This document shows, piece after piece, positions 6,116-13,022 of a stretch of DNA of 19,006 nucleotides (position 1 is the first letter of the stretch; the number at the start of each line of letters is the position of its first letter). The position numbers and the translations under genes were made by a program. The notes under the pieces are model-generated. The model ran no database searches. It saw only the letters and a program-made list of their open reading frames with translations, and was not told the DNA's origin. Source of the stretch: JAXGPP01 sp964436865 (GTDB taxonomy: Bacteria > Planctomycetota > Planctomycetia > Pirellulales > Thermoguttaceae); the NCBI GenBank assembly GCA_964436865.1, contig CAYTFK010000111.1, forward strand, positions 1 through 19,006, written 5' to 3'.

Positions 6116-8344
6116 TCACACTTGGATCAGCGTTTCGCTCTGGACCTCGGCCATCGCTTCGTACACCAATTCGCCCACATCCGCCACACGCAACCGGCCT
6201 TCCGCCCCGACCGTTTTCACGGCGTCCTGGAACATCACCAGGTCCTTGGGGCAGGCGACGACGAGGCAGGCGACACCCGCGAGGGCCAAGGCCTCCTTGA
6301 CGCGGTTCTCCGCGGGACGCTCGCCGGAGGTCGGCGCGTCTTTCATCCAGATCCGCCCGCCCCCCGCCCCGCAGCAGAAGCTCGCCGCGCGGTGGCGAGG
6401 CATTTCGACCAGCGTCAGCCCCAGCGATTGAAGCACGCGGCGCGGCGCGTCGTAGACGCCATTGAACCGCCCCAGGTAACAGGGGTCGTGATAGGTTACC
6501 GTCATGGCCAGCGCGCGCGCCGGCTTCAATCGCCCGTCCTGCAGTAGCTGATCCAGTAACTCGGTGTAGTGATACACCGGCCTCTCCGCCGACCCGTTCT
6601 CCGCTTCGCCGTCCTGCGCACTCGACCGGTATTCATTCTTCAGCGCGTTGTAGGTATGGGGATCGCTGGAAATCAGCTTGCGGAATTTTGCTCCGGCCAG
6701 TTCCTTGGCGTTCTTTTCCCGGAGCATCGAGAACAGGCCCTCCTCGCCGATGCGGCGGACATCGTTGCCGGCGTTCTGCTCCTTGTCCCCCAGCAGCCCG
6801 ACGTCGAGGCCGACGCGCCGCCAGATCTTCGCCAGCATCCGCGTCACCTCCTGCGCCCGTTGGTCGTAGGACGCGTAATCGCCGACAAACCACAGGTACT
6901 CGACCTCCTCCTTGCGGGCATCCTTGAGCTTGAAGTCCAGCGGCTTCGCCCAGTCGGTCCGCTTGCGCGCCGACTGGCCGAAGGAATTGCCGTACCGCTG
7001 GAAGTTCATCAGGGCATCCTGGAGCCCCTCGTCGATCTGCCCCTGGTCGACCAAGTGGCGTCGCAGGTCCACGATCAGCCGCGGCTGCTCGATATGCACC
7101 GGGCAGGTTTCCTCGCAGGCGCGACAGGCAAAGCAGGCCCACAATTCCTCCGGGCGAACCGCCGTGCCGTGAAGACTGGGGGTCGCGCCGTTGGACTTCG
7201 CCGGGATCCGCAACAGTTGCGAGTCGATCGCTTGCACAAGGTCCCGCGGTGAGAGGGCCTGGCCCGTGCCGTGGCTCGGGCAGACCTCCTGGCACTTGCC
7301 GCACCAGGTGCAGGACTCCACCTGGAGCAACTGCCGCCAGGTGAGGTCCCGCACCGTGCGTACACCCGATTCCATGACCACCGGCAAACGGCCCGGCGGG
7401 CCGGGACGCCGCAGGAGCACATTGACCGGGGAGGAAATCAGGTGAAAAGCCTTGGTGAAGGGAATGCTCACGATCAGCCCGAAAGCCAGCAGGCCGTGCA
7501 ACCACCAGACGGCCTGATGGAGTACCTGGATCGATTCCGTGGGGAGCCCGCGCACGGCCTGGGCCAGCCCATATCCTGCCGGCGCCCACGGCGCCGCCGG
7601 AAACACGGCTCCGCCCTCCGCAATCCGCTCCAACTCGGCCGTCGCGAGTTCGCCTCCCATATGGAGGCGTTCCTGCAGCCCGAGTCGTTCGAGCGCCGCC
7701 GCACGCGCCGCCGCGCCGCCGGCGGTCGAGGCGACCTCGTCTTCGATGCGAAACCCTTCGGCAATCCGCAGGCCTTCGGCCAGGAAACCGGTCACGGCCA
7801 CCAGCAGCAGGGTCGTCAGAAACGGGTACGAGTCCCACAGGCTGATGCCCGTCCGCCTGTTCCGCAGACGCTCGGGACGAGCCACGTAGCGCCGGTAGGC
7901 GGCCAGGCCGATGCCCACGATCAGCACGACACCGAACAGGTCGAGCCCGAGTTCGAACAGGCGATAGAACGATCCGCGAATGATCTGGGAATCGAACAGC
8001 AAGTAGGCCACATCCTGGTCAATCGTTGCCAGTGCCGTTCCCAGAAACAGCACCGCCATGCCCCAGAAGATCGCCTGGTGCATCACGATCGCAAACGGGT
8101 CGGAAGCCAGCCGCGACTGGAACAGGGCCCGGGAAACAAACTGCATCAGCCGCCGCGGCCCGAGCGCCGCAGCCAGTTGCTGCCGCATCGTCTGGCCGTC
8201 CGGCTCGGCCTGGCCGAGGAACCATTTTCTCACCCGCCACACCACCCCGCCGAGGACGGCGGCCATCACCAGGGGAATCAGGAGGTAAAACGTGATCTCC
8301 GCCCCGTGGGGCACGTTCCACATGATCGGCCGGGCGAAATCCAT
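6116..8344 (-). CDS. membrane iron-sulfur reductase, EMO-like (Etf:menaquinone oxidoreductase family), variant CCG domain
   Basis: A 742-residue protein. About 300 N-terminal residues form a NarI-like membrane domain with hydrophobic segments near 17-37, 88-108, 130-150, 173-190 and 278-297. Two [4Fe-4S] sites follow (Cys345/348/351/355 and Cys404/407/410/414), then an HdrD/GlpC-like CCG region. Relatives beside etfAB move electrons between Etf and (mena)quinone in syntrophic fatty-acid degraders. It starts 4 bp after the etfA stop with GAGGG as ribosome binding site, supporting that partnership. Oddly, the first CCG half has lost its expected cysteines: VGDYASYD has Asp489, NAGND has Asn524, and DPHT has Asp561/Thr564. 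The second keeps Cys622 and Cys657/658, but the final CxxC is CPKD (Cys698, Asp701). Family call is confident; the partner quinone is inference. Confidence 0.85.
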   Translation of the reverse strand: MDFARPIMWNVPHGAEITFYLLIPLVMAAVLGGVVWRVRKWFLGQAEPDGQTMRQQLAAALGPRRLMQFVSRALFQSRLASDPFAIVMHQAIFWGMAVLFLGTALATIDQDVAYLLFDSQIIRGSFYRLFELGLDLFGVVLIVGIGLAAYRRYVARPERLRNRRTGISLWDSYPFLTTLLLVAVTGFLAEGLRIAEGFRIEDEVASTAGGAAARAAALERLGLQERLHMGGELATAELERIAEGGAVFPAAPWAPAGYGLAQAVRGLPTESIQVLHQAVWWLHGLLAFGLIVSIPFTKAFHLISSPVNVLLRRPGPPGRLPVVMESGVRTVRDLTWRQLLQVESCTWCGKCQEVCPSHGTGQALSPRDLVQAIDSQLLRIPAKSNGATPSLHGTAVRPEELWACFACRACEETCPVHIEQPRLIVDLRRHLVDQGQIDEGLQDALMNFQRYGNSFGQSARKRTDWAKPLDFKLKDARKEEVEYLWFVGDYASYDQRAQEVTRMLAKIWRRVGLDVGLLGDKEQNAGNDVRRIGEEGLFSMLREKNAKELAGAKFRKLISSDPHTYNALKNEYRSSAQDGEAENGSAERPVYHYTELLDQLLQDGRLKPARALAMTVTYHDPCYLGRFNGVYDAPRRVLQSLGLTLVEMPRHRAASFCCGAGGGRIWMKDAPTSGERPAENRVKEALALAGVACLVVACPKDLVMFQDAVKTVGAEGRLRVADVGELVYEAMAEVQSETLIQV

Positions 8345-8348
8345 GGCG

Positions 8349-9323
8349 CTACCCTCGCTTGGCGCTCAATGCCTCGATCAGTTGTGGCAGCAGTTCCAGG
8401 GCGTCGACCTCGGCGCCGTAGTGGGCCACGTCGAAGATGGGCGCCTTGGGATCGGTGTTCACGGCGATGATCAGTTCCGCCCCCTTCATCCCTTCCTGGT
8501 GCTCCGGCGCGCCGCTGACCCCCAGCGACAGATAGGCCTTGGGCTTGACGATCATGCCGGATTTGCCCACCTGCCGCGTGGCCGGCAGCCAGCCCTGGTC
8601 GACCACCGGCCGCGACGCACACACGGCCCCCCCCAAGGCCGCGGCCAGCTCTTCGGCAAGCTCCACGTTGTCCTTCTGCTGGATGCCCCGGCCCACCGCA
8701 ACGAGGATGTCTTGCTGGGTGATGTCGACGTCGCTCGCGTCGGGCAGGATCAGCTCTTCAAAGCACACCGCACCGGGCTCCAGTGGCGCCGCCGGGGCCC
8801 GAACCTCGATGCGGGCCTTGCCCGCTTCTCCCGTCGGGCGGTAACTGCCCGGCAGCAGCATGAAGATCGCTGGCGACTGCTCCACGACGGCGTCGGCCAG
8901 CATCTTGCCGCCGCAGAACGAGCAGGTCGCCATCAAGCTCTGGCCATCCGCCTGCACCGCCTTACAACCCGTCAGGAGCGGCGCACCGATCCGCGCCGAG
9001 AGCATCGGCGCCAGATCCCAGCCGATCGACGTGCCGCCGACGAGCACCGCACGCGGTTGCTCGGCGGCAACGACTTCCTGCAGAGCTTCGATGAAAGGCT
9101 CGGGGGAGTATGAAGCCAGTTGCGGATGATCGACGAGCACAATTCGATCGGCGGCTCCCAGCCGCGGTGCGAACCGGTCTCCCGCAGCGCTGAGGACCAG
9201 CACCACGACGTCGCCCCCGCTCGCAGCGGCGATCCCCCGCGCCGCGGCGAGCAACTCCAGCGTTATGTCGGCCAGCGCGTCGCGCTGAATCTCGGCCACC
9301 ACGAGGATGTCTTGAGCGCTCAT
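8349..9323 (-). CDS. etfA: electron transfer flavoprotein alpha subunit
   Basis: The 324-residue FAD-binding partner of EtfB. The C-terminal FAD domain is well conserved: GRGIQ (211-215), ASRPVVDQGWLP, RQVGKSG (250-256), GVSGAPEH (268-275) and AVNTDPKAPIFDVAHYG (287-303). The N-terminal domain carries the usual Etf fold with VGGTSIGWDLAPMLSARIG. The start overlaps the etfB stop by 4 bp (ATGA), and the stop is 4 bp before the EMO-like gene, so EtfAB is made in step with its probable membrane partner. No N-terminal ferredoxin extension, seen in some EtfA forms, is present. Whether this Etf bifurcates or only carries electrons cannot be decided by eye. Confidence 0.93.
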   Translation of the reverse strand: MSAQDILVVAEIQRDALADITLELLAAARGIAAASGGDVVVLVLSAAGDRFAPRLGAADRIVLVDHPQLASYSPEPFIEALQEVVAAEQPRAVLVGGTSIGWDLAPMLSARIGAPLLTGCKAVQADGQSLMATCSFCGGKMLADAVVEQSPAIFMLLPGSYRPTGEAGKARIEVRAPAAPLEPGAVCFEELILPDASDVDITQQDILVAVGRGIQQKDNVELAEELAAALGGAVCASRPVVDQGWLPATRQVGKSGMIVKPKAYLSLGVSGAPEHQEGMKGAELIIAVNTDPKAPIFDVAHYGAEVDALELLPQLIEALSAKRG

Positions 9324-10090
9324 TTCAAGAGCCCTTTCTCGGCAAGGATGTCAACGATCCGTGCGGCAACCTCCGTCTCCGAGCCGGCAAGCATCTCGGC
9401 GCGGCCCGCCGCCGGCGGCGGATACATCTTCTTCACCTGCACGGCGGACCCCGCCTCCTCGGCGGCGACGGCTTGCTCCTCGATGGCGGCCGATTTCATC
9501 GCCCCGCGGATGCGGCTCACCGGCACGTAGCGCGGCGGCTGGTCGGCTGCCAGCATGCCGAGCACGGCTGGCAGGCGGACCTTCATCCGTGCCATGACGG
9601 CCCCGGGAAACTCCTTGCAGACGCTGACCGCACACGGCTCCGCAGCCTGGACACCGCGGATCACGCCGACGTACGGGAGCTTCATCGCTGCGGCCAGCAG
9701 CGGCGCGAGCACGCCCTCCCATTCGTCGTGTGCCTGAACACCGACCAGCACCAGTTCCGGTTTGAGCGGCGCGATCGCCACCGCATACAGAGCCGCCGCC
9801 ACTCTGGGCGGTGGCGGAGCGTCGCCTTCCCAGGCCAGCTTGATGATCCGGTCGGCCCCCTTCGCCGCTGCGGTGAACAGGACGTTGTCCACCTCGCCAA
9901 CATCCAATGCCACCACTGTGACTTGTCCCCCCTGGGCCTCCTTGACGAGCAAGGCCTGCTCCAGCGCGTGGTCGTCGGACTCGTTGAGGATGAAAGAGAC
10001 CGCGCTCCAATCAAGCGTTGTGCCCGCGGCATCGATCTCCAGCGGCTCGATCAGGTCCGGGACTTGTCGGACCACGACGGCGATATTCAT
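9320..10090 (-). CDS. etfB: electron transfer flavoprotein beta subunit (divergent nucleotide-binding motif)
   Basis: A 256-residue EtfB recognised from its opening IAVVVRQVPD, the ILNESDDHALEQALLVKE segment, and the overall order of strands ending near PRYVPVSRIRGAMK. EtfB normally binds AMP or a second FAD through a motif with a D-x4-Q-[VT]-G pattern. Here the corresponding stretch is GVQAHDEWEGVLAPLLA (117-133): the Asp is present, but the Gln is replaced by Val or shifted. Nucleotide binding may therefore differ from standard Etf. Its ATG overlaps the hdrD-like stop by 4 bp, and its stop overlaps the etfA start by 4 bp. The unbroken overlap chain hdrD-like/etfB/etfA suggests a 1:1:1 complex. 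Confidence 0.9.
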   Translation of the reverse strand: MNIAVVVRQVPDLIEPLEIDAAGTTLDWSAVSFILNESDDHALEQALLVKEAQGGQVTVVALDVGEVDNVLFTAAAKGADRIIKLAWEGDAPPPPRVAAALYAVAIAPLKPELVLVGVQAHDEWEGVLAPLLAAAMKLPYVGVIRGVQAAEPCAVSVCKEFPGAVMARMKVRLPAVLGMLAADQPPRYVPVSRIRGAMKSAAIEEQAVAAEEAGSAVQVKKMYPPPAAGRAEMLAGSETEVAARIVDILAEKGLLK

Positions 10091-11301
10091 GGCAGGTTCC
10101 TTTCACCCAGGTCCATCGATTCGGCCAGGAGTTCGATGATGTCGCGCACCTTGAGGCGGCCTTCCAGCCCCGCGACCTTCGCGGCATCCTCGAATCGCGA
10201 CAATTCGTACGGGCAGGATACGGCCAGCGTATCGGCCGTCGTCTGGGCGGCCTGCTGGATCCGCTCGTCGGACAGCCGGCGCCCGCCATGGGCCACGATA
10301 TGGCCGTCGAGCCACATCCCCCCTCCGCCGCCGCCGCAACACAGCGAGTTCTCACGACTGCGGGTCATCTCGACGAGCTTCAAGCCCGGGATCAGGCCCA
10401 ACAGCGCGCGGGGAGGATCAAACGACTCACAACGCCGGCCCACGCAGCAGTTGTCGTGATACGTCACCGTGGCTTCGACCGGTTTGACCACCAGCTTCTT
10501 GAGCTGCTCCAGCCGCTCGGCAAGAAACATCGTGTAGTGCTGCGCGGGGTACCAGGCGCCGAACCGGGGATAGAATACCTGGATGGCGCGAAAAGCGTGC
10601 GGGTCCAGGAGGACGATCTTCTCGAACTGCTGCTTGTCGAAGAGCTGGCGATTCTCTTCGACAAGCATCTCGAACAGGCCCTCCTCGCCCATCATGCGGT
10701 CGCATTCCCCCAGAGCCTTCTCCTTGGCGCCGAGCACGCCCCAAGAAATGCCCAGTTCGGTGAGGATCCGCGCGAAAGCCCTTGCGACCACCTGATTGCG
10801 CGGGTAATACGACCCGTAGCAGCCGACCAGCCACAGCACATCCACCGGCCGCGACTCCTTGGAGAGATCGAGCACGCGGACGTCGAGATCCTTGGCCCAA
10901 TCCAGCCGCTGCCGGGGCGATTTTCCCAGCACGTTGCCGTACTTGAGAACGTTCTGGAACGTTTCTTGAAGTTCGGCGGGGGGCTGCAGGCCCTGTTGCA
11001 TCGCGCGGTCGCGAAGCGCCGGCCACACCGCGTCGGTGAGCTCGATCCCCCGCGGACACCGCCGCGAGCACGTGTAGCAGCCCACGCACATCCAGAGCGA
11101 CGGGCTCGCCAGGATCTTCTCCAGATTCCCGGAGCCCGCCTGGAGGATGAGCTTGCGCGGCGGGAACTCCATGGCCTCGCCCAGCGGGCAACTCGCGGCG
11201 CACAGTCCGCATTGCATGCAACCCAGAGCGGGCTTGCCGTCGCCGCTTCGGGCGAGTTGTTCGAGCAACTCGATGCCAGCTTCTCGCTGCAGGGTGATCA
11301 T
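10087..11301 (-). CDS. soluble HdrD/GlpC-like iron-sulfur protein, first gene of the Etf-Hdr-Mvh operon
   Basis: A 404-residue protein: an HdrC-like ferredoxin part fused to an HdrB-like CCG part. Two [4Fe-4S] sites are complete: CMQCGLCAASCP (28-39) and CVGCYTCSRRCP (72-83). The CCG part is only half kept. Cys161 (VGCYGSYYP) remains, but the next ligands are replaced by AKEKALGECD and DPHA (Asp233, Ala236). The second site has NCCVG (285/286) and CCGGGGGG (321/322), but ends CPYE (Cys363, Glu366) instead of CxxC. I chose the ATG at 11301 because GGAG lies 8 bp before it and the protein then begins at the family N-terminus; a longer frame to 11487 would add 62 low-complexity residues and run across the sigma-54 promoter. 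It resembles the C-terminal half of the membrane reductase downstream, so the two are probably paralogues. It may stand in for HdrBC next to HdrA or mediate between EtfAB and HdrA. Confidence 0.85.
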   Translation of the reverse strand: MITLQREAGIELLEQLARSGDGKPALGCMQCGLCAASCPLGEAMEFPPRKLILQAGSGNLEKILASPSLWMCVGCYTCSRRCPRGIELTDAVWPALRDRAMQQGLQPPAELQETFQNVLKYGNVLGKSPRQRLDWAKDLDVRVLDLSKESRPVDVLWLVGCYGSYYPRNQVVARAFARILTELGISWGVLGAKEKALGECDRMMGEEGLFEMLVEENRQLFDKQQFEKIVLLDPHAFRAIQVFYPRFGAWYPAQHYTMFLAERLEQLKKLVVKPVEATVTYHDNCCVGRRCESFDPPRALLGLIPGLKLVEMTRSRENSLCCGGGGGGMWLDGHIVAHGGRRLSDERIQQAAQTTADTLAVSCPYELSRFEDAAKVAGLEGRLKVRDIIELLAESMDLGERNLP

Positions 11302-11373
11302 CGTCGTTTCTCCAGCGGGCTTTTGGCCACTGCGAACTCGCCGCAGGTGCTTCGCATCGGAGCCGCCTTTATA

Positions 11374-11388
11374 GCAACGCCCGTGCCG
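11374..11388 (-). promoter_or_regulatory. sigma-54 promoter of the hdrD-etfBA-EMO-hdrA-mvhDGA operon
   Basis: On the minus strand the sequence reads cGGCACG-GGCG-TTGCT, matching the -24/-12 consensus TGGCACG-N4-TTGC except for the first T. The GG and GC dinucleotides have the required spacing. Predicted transcription start is near 11362, giving a leader of about 60 nt before the hdrD-like ATG. Two sigma-54 activators are encoded directly upstream. Confidence 0.8.
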
Positions 11389-11407
11389 CTTGCGCGCACG
11401 TGATGAG

Positions 11408-11423
11408 GTATTCGCCCGAATAC
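11408..11423. promoter_or_regulatory. 16-bp palindrome, candidate activator binding site
   Basis: GTATTCG-CC-CGAATAC is a perfect 7-bp inverted repeat 19 bp upstream of the sigma-54 promoter (centre about -54). Its outer halves GTAT-N8-ATAC recur near the other sigma-54 promoter at 14812-14846, which suggests a shared regulator. Enhancer sites often lie further upstream, so the position is close but not unknown. Confidence 0.55.
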
Positions 11424-11629
11424 CTGTTCGAGCAAGCACTTGCATGCGTTCGGCAGCCGCATCGCACCGCGCCGGCGCGCGCGACACGCGGATTCCCGCT
11501 CACGGGCCACGGAAATCCGGGGGCAGGTCAGGTAATGCATCATGGCGAATGCCCGACCAGAGCTGCTGCGGAGAAAGAGGCCGGCCCAAGCGCGCAGCAA
11601 GAGAAACACCCCAGGCTATACCGCGCGCA

Positions 11630-11671
11630 ATGAACGACGCGCCGGACTGTCTGTGCCCGGCGGTCGTTCAT
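11630..11671 (-). terminator. long hairpin after the NtrC-type regulator gene
   Basis: ATGAACGAC-g-CGCCGG pairs with CCGGCG-GTCGTTCAT around an 11-nt loop: 15 bp with one bulged G. It starts 18 bp past the regulator stop on the minus strand. There is no T-run after it, so it may act as a terminator by stem strength alone, or stabilise the 3' end. It would insulate the regulator operon from the metabolic operon. Confidence 0.55.
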
Positions 11672-11689
11672 CATGCCGCAGGCCGAATT

Positions 11690-13018
11690 TCAGCCCAGGC
11701 CATGTTTGGCGAGCTTGTCGCGAAACGTGGAGGGCTTGATGCCCAGCGCCGTCGCAGCGGCCGTCTTATTGCCGCGCGTGGCGCTCAGGGCCGCGCACAA
11801 CAAGTCTCGCTCCGTCCGCTCCAGCGTGCTGTGGAAGGGGCCGGAGGGTGGCGGCCGCCGGTGAACAGCCTCTTTCATCTCGGCCGCCAGCAGGTTTCGC
11901 GTCACCGCGCCCGCACCCACGAGGTAGACCCGCTGCAGCACGTGAAACAGCTCGCGGATGTTGCCGGGCCAATCGTGTTCCGCGAGAACCTCGAGCGCTT
12001 GTGGCTCGACGTCACACGGGCAGTCCGCCGCGATCCGCTTGAGCAGATGCCCGGCCAGCGGCACGATGTCCTCCCGGCGATCGCGGAGCGGCGGGACGTT
12101 CACGTGCAATACGTCCAGGCGGTAGTAAAGATCCTTGCGGAAGTCTCCCCGGGTGATCTTCTCGAGAAGATTGCGTTTCGTCGAGGCGACGATCCTCACG
12201 TCGGCCCGGATGGAGGCGGTTCCGCCAACGCGTTCGAATACCTTGTCCTCAATGGCGCGCAGCAACTTGGCCTGGTGCTCCAGGGGTATGTCGTCGACGT
12301 CGTCGAGATAAAGCGTTCCGCCCTGGGCCAGTTCGAAACGGCCCGGCCGGCGCTGCTCGGCCCCGGTGAAGGCGCCTCTTTCGTGGCCAAACAGTTCGCT
12401 TTCGATGAGCTGGCTCGGAAGCAGCGTGCACCCGACCTTGACGAACGGGCAGCCCTGCCGTGAGGAGTGCCGGTGGATCACGCCGGCCAGGAGATCTTTG
12501 CCCACCCCGGTCTCCCCGCAGATCAGCACGTTGGCGTCAGACTGCGCGCAGACTTCAACCGACCGCCGCACCCGGGCGATGGCGTGGGAAGTTCCCACCA
12601 CCACCTCGTCGATTGGCGCGCCGGACTCATGAATCGTCCCCGCGGCGGCTGGTGGCGGCCGGCGCGCTTCGATCCGCGCGACGAGGGTCAACAGGTCCTC
12701 GTTGCGGAACGGCTTGGTGAGGAATTCCAGTGCACCCAGCTTGCTCGCCTCCACGGCCAAGGGAATGCTGCCATAGGCCGTCATGATGATCACTTCCGTC
12801 CCCGCGGCGCCGTTCTGCTTGATGCGGCGAAGCAGTTCGATGCCGTCGACCTTGGGCATCTTCAGGTCGGTCACCACGACGTCGAACGAGGCGGAGTCGA
12901 GCCTTTCCAGGGCTTCAGCGCCGTCGGCCGCGGTCACGACCTCGTGCCCGTGGGACTCCAGATCGTGAGCCAACGTCACGCGCTTGATCTTCTCGTCGTC
13001 GGCGATGAGGATCTTCAT
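11690..13018 (-). CDS. NtrC-family sigma-54-dependent response regulator
   Basis: A 442-residue enhancer-binding protein. Receiver domain (1-120) with acidic pair DD (7-8), phospho-acceptor Asp51 in VVVTDLKMP and Lys102 in TKPF, so it should be phosphorylated by a histidine kinase. AAA+ domain (about 137-370) with Walker A GETGVGKD (168-175), sigma-54 loop GAFTGA (215-220) and Walker B LYLDD (236-240), where the usual Asp-Glu is Asp-Asp. A Fis-type helix-turn-helix follows (about 400-440, ATALGIKPSTFRDKL). It starts 4 bp after the stop of the GcvH-like regulator, so the two form an operon. Its sites are probably those near 11408 and 14812-14846. The best guess is that it activates both sigma-54 promoters in the window, with its own operon under autoregulation. 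Confidence 0.92.
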   Translation of the reverse strand: MKILIADDEKIKRVTLAHDLESHGHEVVTAADGAEALERLDSASFDVVVTDLKMPKVDGIELLRRIKQNGAAGTEVIIMTAYGSIPLAVEASKLGALEFLTKPFRNEDLLTLVARIEARRPPPAAAGTIHESGAPIDEVVVGTSHAIARVRRSVEVCAQSDANVLICGETGVGKDLLAGVIHRHSSRQGCPFVKVGCTLLPSQLIESELFGHERGAFTGAEQRRPGRFELAQGGTLYLDDVDDIPLEHQAKLLRAIEDKVFERVGGTASIRADVRIVASTKRNLLEKITRGDFRKDLYYRLDVLHVNVPPLRDRREDIVPLAGHLLKRIAADCPCDVEPQALEVLAEHDWPGNIRELFHVLQRVYLVGAGAVTRNLLAAEMKEAVHRRPPPSGPFHSTLERTERDLLCAALSATRGNKTAAATALGIKPSTFRDKLAKHGLG

Positions 13019-13022
13019 GAGC

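Larger units (their letters stand above)
11302..11689. other. 388-bp regulatory spacer
   Basis: No credible gene lies here; open frames on both strands are overlaps with neighbours or low-complexity. It holds, from right to left on the minus strand, a strong hairpin after the NtrC-type gene (11630-11671), a featureless stretch, a short IR (GCAAG-CA-CTTGC, 11432-11443), a 16-bp palindrome (11408-11423), a sigma-54 promoter (11374-11388) and a leader of about 60 bp before the hdrD-like start. Confidence 0.7.

Noticed and set aside
11302..11487. N-terminal extension of the HdrD-like protein to an ATG at 11487
   Set aside because: The extra 62 residues are Arg/Ala-rich and unlike the family. They overlap the sigma-54 promoter and palindrome, and the internal ATG at 11301 has a good ribosome binding site.
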